This document shows positions 7,603 through 15,685 of a stretch of 18,434 bases of DNA, in pieces (positions within the stretch are counted from its first letter, which is position 1; each line of letters starts with the position of its first letter). Made by a program: the position numbers and the translations under genes. Source of the stretch: QHWK01 sp035315685 (GTDB lineage: Bacteria > Acidobacteriota > Vicinamibacteria > Vicinamibacterales > CAVVIG01); the NCBI GenBank assembly GCA_035315685.1, contig DATFXR010000884.1:1-18434 (forward strand), in the 5' to 3' direction. The notes beneath the pieces were generated by a model. It did no database searches. It saw only the letters and a program-made list of their open reading frames with translations, and was not told where the DNA came from.

Positions 7603-8866
7603 GCGCGAACTCCCCGACCGACGTCTCCTCGAAGGGGTCCGCGCCGGTCACACGCGTGAGCAGCGCCGGATCGCCATTGGCCACCGCGCACGGCGCGAGT
7701 CCCATCGCCGTCGCGACGAGATACAGCATCTGCATGACGACGCCGGCGTTGAGCAGGACGATGCGGTAGGCCGCAGCCTCGTACTTCCACGCCACGCGCG
7801 GAAACCGCGCGGCAAGAGTGATGAAGACGTCGGGCGGCGGGAACCTGCGGCCCCAGGATCGCGACGCCTGATCGGCGAACTCGGCTGCGAGCGCCTCGTC
7901 GTCCGAAAGCGCCTCCAGCTGGTGGCTGTGCGCGTCGTACCAATAGACACCGGACACCAACCCCGTGCAGCGGCGTACGGCGACGTAGGCTTCGAGCTCG
8001 TGCAGCGCGCCGCCGGAGGGAACGGCGCGCCGAATCGTCTCCCCGCGCTGCCCGTCCTCGATCGCACGCACGTGGAGCGTGCGGAAGAGCACGCTCGACA
8101 GCTCCTCGAGCGTCAGCGTCGACGATGCTGACCGAATCGAACGACGCGCCTCGGCCACCGCGGTGAAGGTCGCCTCCTCCACGGCGAGCCGCCCGAGGTC
8201 GGGACGCCTGAGCGCGACGCGACGGCCGGAGCCGGTTGACCTGTAGGCTGGCCACGGCCGCAGCCGATCGGCCAGCCGATACGTTGCGCCGACCGTGCGT
8301 CCGCCGCCAAGACGGCTGGCGCGATGAAAGAGGGCATCGTGAAATTCCCAGGTCGACGCCGCCGGCGGCTCGTGCCCGGCTGGTTCGAGAAAGTTCCAGG
8401 CGTCCAGCACCGCGGCCAGCGGAGCCGATATCGATCCAAACACACTGGCGATCGTCTCCGCGGCGAGGATCAGGCGCGCACGCGCGTGCGGGGATTCCAG
8501 CACGATTCGTTCGTTGTCGCGACGGAGGTATGCAAATCGAGACAGACGACGCGGGATAGCGGCCGCCTCGTTGAGCGGCGGCCAGCTGACGCCTGGCTCG
8601 AGCGGCTCCACGGTTACGAGGTGACGTCCCGCATCCTCGACCCGGAACGCGATCAGATTGTCGTCCGTGCACAACGCGAGCACGTGCTGCCAACGAAGCA
8701 GCGAGTCGACATCACCCTCTTCGATTACTCGCGCGTTGAGCTCCTCTTCGGTGTGGCGTCCTTCCGCGAGCAGGGCGAGGACGCGGCGGACCGCTGCCGG
8801 GAGCGCGGCGACATCGACGCCGACAGCCCCGTTCGCCGACGGCTTGAGTTGAAGCGCGATGCGCAT
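7586..8866 (-). CDS. SagB/ThcOx-family FMN-dependent azoline dehydrogenase
   Basis: Nitroreductase-fold FMN enzyme that oxidises thiazolines/oxazolines to thiazoles/oxazoles. 426 residues: an N-terminal half (about 1-165) with winged-helix-like sequence, as in ThcOx-type enzymes, then the SagB domain. Family landmarks: WEFHDALFHRASR (173-185), RRSIR (241-245, FMN phosphate region), PSGGALHELEAYV (283-295), GVYWYD (306-311), WKYEAAAYRIVLLNAG (360-375) and MLYLVATAMGLAPC (380-393), ending ETSVGEFAL. Lys361-Tyr362 corresponds to the Lys-Tyr pair reported as essential in McbC/BcerB-type dehydrogenases. ATG at 8866 has no clear Shine-Dalgarno. Its presence with YcaO is a strong sign of a TOMM pathway giving aromatised azoles. 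It is separated from YcaO by the opposite-facing oxidase, so it must have its own promoter, which I could not identify. Confidence 0.92.
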   Translation of the reverse strand: MRIALQLKPSANGAVGVDVAALPAAVRRVLALLAEGRHTEEELNARVIEEGDVDSLLRWQHVLALCTDDNLIAFRVEDAGRHLVTVEPLEPGVSWPPLNEAAAIPRRLSRFAYLRRDNERIVLESPHARARLILAAETIASVFGSISAPLAAVLDAWNFLEPAGHEPPAASTWEFHDALFHRASRLGGGRTVGATYRLADRLRPWPAYRSTGSGRRVALRRPDLGRLAVEEATFTAVAEARRSIRSASSTLTLEELSSVLFRTLHVRAIEDGQRGETIRRAVPSGGALHELEAYVAVRRCTGLVSGVYWYDAHSHQLEALSDDEALAAEFADQASRSWGRRFPPPDVFITLAARFPRVAWKYEAAAYRIVLLNAGVVMQMLYLVATAMGLAPCAVANGDPALLTRVTGADPFEETSVGEFALSGRI

Positions 8867-8987
8867 GGAAGGGGGCCAGTCTAGATCATGCCGACCGTGC
8901 GGAGCGGGGCTGCGGTAGGATCACCGCCGGCACGCCGCGGATGCGGCGCACACCCGACGAATCAAATGCCTTGAACGAGGTCCACAT

Positions 8988-10487
8988 ATGTCGCACAGCC
9001 AAAGACGAACGTGGCCGTCGCGGCTTCCCAATGCCAACGTGATGTCGTCACGTGCGGGAACTATATTGACGACCGTGATGGCCGTCGCCATGGCCGCCTG
9101 CTCCGACGGCGGCGTCAGCCGCCCCGCGTCAGCGGCTGCGGCGGCGCGCGCACCCGTCAGAGTGCCGGCTGTCGACGTCGCCGATCTCGATGCACTGATC
9201 CAAAGTGTCGTGGCGGACAAACAACTGGTTGGCCTCTCGGTGGGCGTCATGCAGGACGGCAAGCCCGTACTCGCCAGGGGCTACGGATTTCGATCGCTCG
9301 AACCGCGCGAGCCCGTCACAGCATCGACGATGTTCCCGATCGGCTCCGTAACGAAGCAGTTCACCTGCAGCGCCGCGCTCATGCTCGCCGAGGACGGCCG
9401 GCTGTCGATGCGCGATCCGGTCGCGAAGTACGTCCCGAGTGCGACACGCGCGAAGGAGGTCTCGCTGCTCGACCTGGGACAACACGTCAGCGGATACCGC
9501 GACTATTACCCGCTCGACTTCGTTGTCCGTGAGATGCAGAAGCCGGAGACCGCGGACACGATCATCAGCCGATATGCGACGCGTTCTCTCGACTTCGACC
9601 CGGGCGCGCGCTGGTCCTACAGCAACACGAACTTTCTGATCCTCGGCAAGGCGATCGAGGCCGCGTCGGGAGAATCGGTCGGCGCGTTTTTCGCGAAGCG
9701 CATCTTCGTCCCGCTCGGGATGACCCGCACGGCCTACGATCGGCCGCAATCTGACGTCGATCTGGCCCGCGGCTACACCTCGTACGCGCTCGCGCCGCCG
9801 TCCCCGGCTCTGCCCGAGGCAAGCGGCTGGACGGGCGCCGCCGGGGCGATCTGGTCGACGCCAGGCGACCTGCTCAAGTGGGATCTCGCGCTGATGGATG
9901 GAAAAGTGCTGAAGCCCGGCTCGTACGACGTACTCACCACACCGCGCACGCTCTCCGACGGCCGTTCCACGGGATACGGCTGCGGCATGGGCGTGCAATC
10001 GAGCGGCTCCGGGCTGGTATTGCGTCACGGCGGCGCCGTCGCGGGGTCGGTCGCCCAGAATATCCTCATCCACTCGACGCGCTCGGCGGTCGTCGTCTTC
10101 GCGAACGCCGACTTCGCGGCAATCGACGATATCGTCACGTCAGTTGTTGCGAAACTCTCACCACACGTCGACGCGCCAACGATCGCCGGACTCCCGGCGC
10201 TGGAGGCCGCCAGGGGCTTCCTCGCGTCGCTCGAACAGGGAACGGTCGACCGCACGACGCTGGGCGACGACTTCAACGCGCTGCTCACGCCTGATCACTT
10301 GGCGAGCGACCGCGCCTCGCTCGCGGCGCATGGCCGCGTCGCGGACGTTCGCGTCGTCGGGACGCGCGAGCGGGGTGGAATGGAGGTCGCGATCGTGCAG
10401 TTCACTGTCGGCACCACGCCCGCGCAGTCGGCGATGTATCGCACGCCAGACGGCAGGATTCAGCAGTTCCTCATCAACCGCCGATGA
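8988..10487 (+). CDS. Exported serine hydrolase, beta-lactamase class C / PBP-like fold
   Basis: Member of the broad beta-lactamase/transpeptidase-like family (Pfam Beta-lactamase), 499 residues. Catalytic motifs are visible: SxxK as Ser120-V-T-Lys123, YxN as Tyr211-S-Asn213, and HGG at 347-349 in place of KTG. Residues 20-38 form a hydrophobic segment ending ..VAMAAC, so the protein is exported, possibly as a lipoprotein at Cys38, although Met at -3 makes the lipobox poor. The ATG at 8988 is chosen because GAGGT lies about 7 nt upstream; the ATG at 9042 would give a tidier signal peptide but has no Shine-Dalgarno. A C-terminal tail of about 110 residues follows the catalytic fold. Family members act as D-amino-acid peptidases, esterases or beta-lactamases, and substrate cannot be read here. 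It diverges from SagB by 121 bp; a link to the RiPP is possible but unproven. Confidence 0.88.
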   Translation: MSHSQRRTWPSRLPNANVMSSRAGTILTTVMAVAMAACSDGGVSRPASAAAAARAPVRVPAVDVADLDALIQSVVADKQLVGLSVGVMQDGKPVLARGYGFRSLEPREPVTASTMFPIGSVTKQFTCSAALMLAEDGRLSMRDPVAKYVPSATRAKEVSLLDLGQHVSGYRDYYPLDFVVREMQKPETADTIISRYATRSLDFDPGARWSYSNTNFLILGKAIEAASGESVGAFFAKRIFVPLGMTRTAYDRPQSDVDLARGYTSYALAPPSPALPEASGWTGAAGAIWSTPGDLLKWDLALMDGKVLKPGSYDVLTTPRTLSDGRSTGYGCGMGVQSSGSGLVLRHGGAVAGSVAQNILIHSTRSAVVVFANADFAAIDDIVTSVVAKLSPHVDAPTIAGLPALEAARGFLASLEQGTVDRTTLGDDFNALLTPDHLASDRASLAAHGRVADVRVVGTRERGGMEVAIVQFTVGTTPAQSAMYRTPDGRIQQFLINRR

Positions 10488-10554
10488 GTACCTTGGGCGG
10501 TCGCGCAGCGGCGCTGTGGGGCCATAATCAGCGGCGCGTGCCGGAGGCCACCCT

Positions 10555-12096
10555 ATGCCGCGAACGCTGAATCTCCACTCGTCGCCGCCGTCCGCTCACA
10601 ACACCGCACCCCTCAGCCGGCGAGAACTGCTGGCCGGCGTCGGCGCCGGCACGGCCGCTCTTCTGCTCGAGCGGAACGGCGTGCAGGCGCAGACACCTCC
10701 GGGCAGGACCGTCGTCTTCTCGCATACGACCATCGTGAACGTCGACGCCGTTCAGGACGACGTGGCGCTGGCGGTCGATGGCGACAAGATCGCCGCGATC
10801 GGGCCAACCGATCAGATCCTCAGGACGTATCCGCGAGCCGAGGTGTATGACGGTCGCGGAAAGGCGATCCTTCCGGGGCTGATCAACTGTCACGCGCATC
10901 TCGCGGCCACGCTCGAGCGCGGGTTCAACGAGGACTTCGGCTTCCCGAACTCCGCACATCTGGCCGTCCGGCCCGCCAGCCTTCTTCAGGGTGAAGAAGG
11001 CACGCTGATGGTCAGCATCGGCGCGCTGGAAGCGATCCGCACCGGGACGACGACGATCGTCGAGAACGCCGGCGGGATCGGCCGGTCGGCAGCCGCGCTG
11101 GCGCAGACCGGCCTGCGCTGCGTGTTCGCGGAATCGATTCGCGACAGCGAGAACGTGGCCGGCCCGATGTCGCCCGACGGGCTCGCGAAGAGTCAGACGC
11201 CCAGGTTCTCGGCGAAGCTGCGCGACGAGGGCATGCGGCACATCACCGACCTGTTCACGACGTGGCACGGCAAGAACCAGGGCCGCATCACCGTGTTCCC
11301 CGCTGCGGCGCTCGCCGAGACCTCGTCGCCGGAACTGCTGCGGGCGGTTCGCGAGTTCGCAGAGAAACACGACCTCGGGTACACGATCCACCTGTCGCAG
11401 AGCCGCGCCGAGGTGGAGTTCATGAAGCGGCATCACGGCGTCAGCCCGCCGGCGTTTCTCGCGAAGCACGGCTTCCTCGGGCCGCGGCTGTTCGCGGCAC
11501 ACTGCCGCTACGTCGACGCCGCTGACATCGAGCTGCTTGGCCGCTCGCACACGATCGTCACTCATCAGGCGGCGATGGCGGCGAACCGCGGCGTCATCCC
11601 GCCGATCGCCGCGCTGCGAGCGGCAGGCTGCCCGATCGCGAACGGCACGGACAACAACACCAATGATCTGTTCGAGGTGATGCGCGTCGCGCTGCTGACG
11701 GAGCGCATCTCGCGCAACGATCCGTTCCCCGGCGTCCGGCCGCAGCCGGAAGACATGCTGGAGGACGCAACCCGAGGCGGCGCGCGGGCGGTCCGGCAGG
11801 AGAAACTCGTCGGCTCGCTCGAAGTCGGGAAGAAGGCAGACCTCCTCGTCGTCGACACGCTGCGTGCTCATCTCGTCCCGGCGGGGCGCATCGTGTCGGC
11901 GTTGATTCACAACGGGCAGCCGGCGGACATCGAAGCGGTGATGATCGACGGCCAGTTCGTCATGCGCGATCGAAAGGTTCAGACGGTGGACGAGACCGCC
12001 ATCGTCGCTGAAGCGGACAAGGTCGGGCGGCGGATCTGGAAACAGGTGCAAGCGGCTGGCCCGATCGAGATACCAGGCCGTTCGCGGAAGAACTGA
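10555..12096 (+). CDS. Tat-exported metal-dependent amidohydrolase (AtzA/SsnA-like)
   Basis: Amidohydrolase-superfamily protein of 513 residues. N-terminal SRRELLAGVGAGTAALL (21-37) is a twin-arginine signal, indicating folded export, likely with metal bound. Metal ligands: His113 and His115 in NCHAHL, His279 in YTIHLSQ, and Asp366 in NGTDNN; His316 in AAHCRYVD is the usual further active-site His. The order fits chlorohydrolase/cytosine-deaminase-like members (AtzA, TrzN, SsnA), and the C-terminal GKKADLLVVD is the family beta-sandwich signature. An oddity is that the common HxxE acid/base Glu after the third His is Gln282 here. ATG at 10555 follows GGAGG by 8 nt. It lies 67 bp after the serine hydrolase, with a lone CATAAT at 10523-10528 that could be a -10 element. 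The kinase gene starts 6 bp after its stop, so the two are probably cotranscribed. Substrate unknown. Confidence 0.88.
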   Translation: MPRTLNLHSSPPSAHNTAPLSRRELLAGVGAGTAALLLERNGVQAQTPPGRTVVFSHTTIVNVDAVQDDVALAVDGDKIAAIGPTDQILRTYPRAEVYDGRGKAILPGLINCHAHLAATLERGFNEDFGFPNSAHLAVRPASLLQGEEGTLMVSIGALEAIRTGTTTIVENAGGIGRSAAALAQTGLRCVFAESIRDSENVAGPMSPDGLAKSQTPRFSAKLRDEGMRHITDLFTTWHGKNQGRITVFPAAALAETSSPELLRAVREFAEKHDLGYTIHLSQSRAEVEFMKRHHGVSPPAFLAKHGFLGPRLFAAHCRYVDAADIELLGRSHTIVTHQAAMAANRGVIPPIAALRAAGCPIANGTDNNTNDLFEVMRVALLTERISRNDPFPGVRPQPEDMLEDATRGGARAVRQEKLVGSLEVGKKADLLVVDTLRAHLVPAGRIVSALIHNGQPADIEAVMIDGQFVMRDRKVQTVDETAIVAEADKVGRRIWKQVQAAGPIEIPGRSRKN

Positions 12097-12102
12097 CGAC
12101 GC

Positions 12103-14892
12103 ATGCCTTTGCTGCCCGGCGCGCGCGTAGGCATCTACGAGATCATCGAGCTCGTCGGCGCCGGCGGGATGGGCGAGGTCTATCGCGCTCGCGATACGAA
12201 ATTGCGGCGCGACGTCGCGCTCAAGGTCCTGCCCGACAGCCTGGCGCACGACGCCGATCGTCTCACGCGATTTCAGCGCGAGGCCGAGCTCCTCGCCACC
12301 CTCAACAACCCGCACATCGCCGCGGTCTACGGATTGGAAGAAAGCAGCGACCGCGCCGCCATTGTTCTGGAGCTGGTCGAAGGTGAGACGCTCGCCGACG
12401 TCCTCTCCCGAGGCCCTCTCGCGATGGACGAGGCGCTCACGGTTGCCGGCCAGATCGTCGACGCGCTCGAGGCAGCCCATGACAGAGGCATCGTCCATCG
12501 CGATCTGAAGCCGGCGAACATCAAGGTTTCGCGCGACGGGACCGTCAAGGTCCTCGACTTCGGGCTCGCCAAGATGGTCGAGACGAGCACCGCGTCGAGC
12601 GTGAACACTGCCAATCCGAGCTTCTCGCCGACGCTCAGCGTGCACGCGACCATGGCCGGCGTCGTGCTGGGCACGGCGGCGTACATGAGTCCCGAGCAGG
12701 CGCGCGGGAAACCGCTCGATCGGCGTGCTGACGTGTGGGCATTTGGGTGCGTGCTCTTCGAGATGCTCGCGGGCACGCAGCCGTTCGAGTCCGGCGACAC
12801 GGTCACCGACACGATCGCGGCGATCATCAAGAACGAACCTGACTGGAAGCGCTTGCCGGCCGCGACACCGCCCCGCATCGTCGCGCTGCTGCGACGCTGC
12901 CTGCAAAAAGACGTGCGCCGCCGGCTGCCCCATATCGGCGTCGCGAGACTCGACATCGAAGACGCCGAAGCGGACGCTGGTCTCGTCGTTGGGACGCCGG
13001 AGCGGGCCATCAGTCGCGTGCGATCGATTGTTCCGTGGGCCATCGCGGCAGCGGCGGTTGCGGCAGCGGTTGGTCTCGCAGCGCTCATCGCACGTCATCG
13101 GGAGCCGGTCGGGCTCGGCGCGGTCCGCTTTTCGCTGACTCCGCCAGACGGCGTGACGCTGGGAAGCAATGTCGCGCAGCGCGGAACCTCACAACCGGCG
13201 CCACACTTCGCCGCGTCGCACGATGGCCGCTCCATTGCCTTCATTGGATTCAAAGAAGATCAGAGGCCGCAACTGTGGGTGCGTCGGCTCGACGCGCAGT
13301 TGAGTCGGAACCTGGCCGGCACCGATGAAGCGTCGTTTCCATTCTGGTCTCCAGATGACCGTTTCATCGGCTTCTTCGCACAGGGCAAGCTGAAGACGAT
13401 CGATGCGAACGGCGGCGCGCCCGCGACGATCTGTGATGCGCCGGCGGGCGAAGGAGGCTCCTGGAATCGCGACGGCATCATCGCCTTCGCGCCAGATGAC
13501 ACGGGCGGCCTGTTTCGAGTGCCGGCCGGCGGCGGCATCGCGGCGCCGCTCACGACCCTGGATGCAGCTCATGGCGAGACGTCGCACCGTTGGCCGCAGT
13601 TTCTACCCGACGGACGGCATTTTCTGTATCTGGCCATGACCGGCGCGCGGCAAGCGGCGCCAAACGAGATCAGCCAGGACGCGCTGAATGACCTGCGGGC
13701 ACTATACGTGGGTTCGGTCGAGTCGGCGGACCGCACGCTCGTTCTGCGCGGTGCCTTGCGCGCCATGTATGGAAGCGATCATCTATTGTTTCTGCGTGGC
13801 GCCACGTTGACCGCGCAGCCCTTCGACGCGCGCACGCTGCGTCTCGTCGGCGAGCCAGTTCCCGTCGCCGATCCGGTCGCCACGAACAATGGCAACGGGC
13901 GCACCGGATTCAACGTGTCGGACAGCGGGATGCTGATCTATCGAGGCGGAATTCTCGGCGGCCGCGCCCTTCTGTCGTGGCGCGATCGCTCGGGGAAACC
14001 GCTCGGATCCGTCGGCGCAGCTGACGACTATGTCGAAGCGCAACTCTCTTCGAACGGCCGGCTGCTCGCGGTGTTGAAAAGAATGCAACAGGACAGCCCC
14101 GGGTCACCCGGTCCTCAACTGGCTGACGTGTTTGTGCTCGATCTCACTCGAAACGCCATACGCCTGCGGCTGACTTCACAACCCGATCAGACGAAGGTTG
14201 GCCTCACCTGGTTGCCCGATGGACAGCACGTCGCGTTCGGCGCTGGAAGCTTGCCCCGTTTACAGGGCGGCGGTATTTACGTTGTGCCGGTCACCGGGCT
14301 CGGCAAACCGGAACTGTTGTATACCGCTCAGGGAGGTCAGCGACCGACATCGTCCTCGCCAGACGGGCGCCTGATGGCCTTCAGCCAGATCAGCGCGAAC
14401 CTGCACCGCGATGTATGGCTGCTGCCGCTGTCCGGCGAGCGCAAGGCAACCGCGTGGGTGCAGTCGACCTACAATCACGACCAGGCGACATTTTCGCCCG
14501 ACGGCCGCTGGATTGCGTACGTGTCGGACAAGGGCGGCCCGGGCGACGTGTACGTTCGCGCGATCGATGGCGATCGCGAGTGGCCGGTCTCCCAGAACGG
14601 CGGCACCGCACCGCTGTGGCGCGCTGACGGGAAGGAACTGTTCTACTGGAACTTGGCGACGCGGTCCCTGATGGCGGTTCCGATCGCATCCGCTTCCACG
14701 TTCGAACCGGGCACACCAGTGAAGCTTTTCGCCGTCCCCCGCCTTCGTGCCTCCATCGGGCAGTACTCAGTGGCGCCCGACGGTCAGCGATTCCTCATCC
14801 TCGAACCGGACACGATCGACCCTCAGTCAACGGCGACGCAGTCACCGATCGAGGTCATCCTCAACTGGACACACGCGTTGAACGAACGCTGA
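12103..14892 (+). CDS. Membrane Ser/Thr protein kinase with C-terminal PD40 (TolB-like) propeller
   Basis: PknB-like kinase of 929 residues. Kinase domain about 11-285: GAGGMGEVY (19-27), Lys41 in VALKVLP, HRDLKPANIKV (132-142), DFG (152-154), GTAAYMSPEQ (190-199), all catalytic residues intact. One transmembrane helix at about 309-330 (IVPWAIAAAAVAAAVGLAALIA) separates it from an extracytoplasmic half containing WD40-like PD40 repeats, e.g. SHDGRSIAFIG near 372, SPDDRFIGFF near 415, SPDGRLMAFS near 753 and SPDGRWIAYVSD near 797. This architecture is abundant in Acidobacteriota; the propeller is thought to sense ligands or proteins. The ATG at 12103 is 6 bp after the amidohydrolase stop, with no clear Shine-Dalgarno, suggesting an operon and coupling. 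The signal and target are unknown. It converges with the AlkB-like gene 15 bp away. Confidence 0.94.
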   Translation: MPLLPGARVGIYEIIELVGAGGMGEVYRARDTKLRRDVALKVLPDSLAHDADRLTRFQREAELLATLNNPHIAAVYGLEESSDRAAIVLELVEGETLADVLSRGPLAMDEALTVAGQIVDALEAAHDRGIVHRDLKPANIKVSRDGTVKVLDFGLAKMVETSTASSVNTANPSFSPTLSVHATMAGVVLGTAAYMSPEQARGKPLDRRADVWAFGCVLFEMLAGTQPFESGDTVTDTIAAIIKNEPDWKRLPAATPPRIVALLRRCLQKDVRRRLPHIGVARLDIEDAEADAGLVVGTPERAISRVRSIVPWAIAAAAVAAAVGLAALIARHREPVGLGAVRFSLTPPDGVTLGSNVAQRGTSQPAPHFAASHDGRSIAFIGFKEDQRPQLWVRRLDAQLSRNLAGTDEASFPFWSPDDRFIGFFAQGKLKTIDANGGAPATICDAPAGEGGSWNRDGIIAFAPDDTGGLFRVPAGGGIAAPLTTLDAAHGETSHRWPQFLPDGRHFLYLAMTGARQAAPNEISQDALNDLRALYVGSVESADRTLVLRGALRAMYGSDHLLFLRGATLTAQPFDARTLRLVGEPVPVADPVATNNGNGRTGFNVSDSGMLIYRGGILGGRALLSWRDRSGKPLGSVGAADDYVEAQLSSNGRLLAVLKRMQQDSPGSPGPQLADVFVLDLTRNAIRLRLTSQPDQTKVGLTWLPDGQHVAFGAGSLPRLQGGGIYVVPVTGLGKPELLYTAQGGQRPTSSSPDGRLMAFSQISANLHRDVWLLPLSGERKATAWVQSTYNHDQATFSPDGRWIAYVSDKGGPGDVYVRAIDGDREWPVSQNGGTAPLWRADGKELFYWNLATRSLMAVPIASASTFEPGTPVKLFAVPRLRASIGQYSVAPDGQRFLILEPDTIDPQSTATQSPIEVILNWTHALNER

Positions 14893-14907
14893 CGCGAGCG
14901 GCCATCA

Positions 14908-15528
14908 TCAGCGATAGACGCCACCGCCGGCTTCGTCAGGTGCGGCTGCTTTCCGCACGCGGAACGCGAGGCTGATCCGCTCGCCGACCGCTTCGTCGGT
15001 CTTCGGCACGCCGTGCATGTAGTGAAGCTGCGTCGCGTAGTCCATCACGAACAGGCTGCCCGGCTCGAGGTCGATGTGGATCAACCGGCGGGGCTCTGCT
15101 TTCGCGCGGATCGTCATGCGCCGTGTCGCGCCCAGCGAGACGAGCGCGATCGGAAATCCCTTCCGGATCTCGTTGAGATGGTCGTTGTGCGGCGCGACAC
15201 TGTCGCGGCCGTCGCGATACAGGTTCAGGCCAACGCTGTTGAACGGCACGTCGAGCGACTCGATCACGCGCCGCGCGGCGGCGACGATCGCTGACGGCGT
15301 GCCGTCCGGCGCGGGATCGAGTCGAAAGTGGCCGGTCAGCCGCGGGACGTCGACTTCGCGGTCGTACATCATCCGGCGCTGCGCATGCCACTGCACGCCG
15401 TGCCGCAGATCGGCGAACCATGTCTCGGCCGTTGCGAGATCGACGAACCCCGGCGTGTACGCGATGCGGCCGCGCTCGTCGTCGACGAGCACGCGATCGG
15501 TCGAATCGAACAGCGTCGGCTGAGCCAT
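14908..15528 (-). CDS. AlkB-like 2-oxoglutarate/Fe(II)-dependent dioxygenase
   Basis: Dioxygenase of the AlkB family, which oxidatively removes N-alkyl lesions from DNA or RNA bases. About 206 residues, the usual bacterial length. Numbered from an upstream GTG at 15531, the fold shows NLYRDGRDSVAPHNDH (103-118) with Fe ligands His115 and Asp117, the third ligand His173 in HYMHGVPKT, and 2-oxoglutarate-binding Arg185 and Arg191 in ERISLAFR, the equivalent of RxNxTFR in Escherichia coli AlkB. The ATG at 15528 is preferred over the adjacent GTG; neither has a Shine-Dalgarno. It lies downstream of the repeat array and the TonB receptor on the same strand. Repair is the likely role, but the substrate class (DNA, RNA, protein) cannot be settled from sequence, and AlkB itself is only one of several subfamilies. 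Confidence 0.92.
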   Translation of the reverse strand: MAQPTLFDSTDRVLVDDERGRIAYTPGFVDLATAETWFADLRHGVQWHAQRRMMYDREVDVPRLTGHFRLDPAPDGTPSAIVAAARRVIESLDVPFNSVGLNLYRDGRDSVAPHNDHLNEIRKGFPIALVSLGATRRMTIRAKAEPRRLIHIDLEPGSLFVMDYATQLHYMHGVPKTDEAVGERISLAFRVRKAAAPDEAGGGVYR

Positions 15529-15540
15529 CACAGCACGGCT

Positions 15541-15673
15541 GGCCGGGTGGGTCGCGTAGGCCGGGTGGGCCTGGTGGGTCGGATCATTCGCGCTTCTGGG
15601 TTCTTGCGACCGACCTGACCCACCCGACTTACCCGACCCACCTGACCTACCCGACCCACCCGACTCACGTGAC
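15541..15673. repeat. Inverted array of 9-bp intergenic units
   Basis: Right arm (15611-15673) holds seven 9-bp units of form NYACCYGAC, each ending in GAC at exactly 9-nt spacing; GAC at 15608 also keeps the phase. Left arm (15541-15585) holds five units of the complementary form GGYCGGGTR. The arms face each other across roughly 25 nt (15586-15610) and could form a long imperfect hairpin in the RNA after the TonB-receptor stop and before alkB. There is no T-run typical of an intrinsic terminator. It may slow transcription, protect the 3' end, or be a dispersed genomic repeat. Confidence 0.85.
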
Positions 15674-15685
15674 CCTCAGTATGCG

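Noticed and set aside
8933..8948. CGCCGC-GGAT-GCGGCG hairpin before the serine hydrolase as a terminator
   Set aside because: Only six GC pairs and no T-run; such short stems are expected by chance at this base composition.
8988..10487. Calling the serine hydrolase an antibiotic-resistance beta-lactamase
   Set aside because: The SxxK/YxN/HGG set is shared by many peptidases and esterases, and nothing in the sequence or context specifies beta-lactam hydrolysis.
10528..13098. Very long open frame on the minus strand (about 856 codons) opposite the amidohydrolase and kinase
   Set aside because: It is antisense to two clearly conserved genes, is rich in Arg/Asp/His runs typical of GC-rich shadow frames, and has no recognisable domain.
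15541..15673. CRISPR array
   Set aside because: Units are 9 bp, contiguous and without spacers; no cas genes are present.
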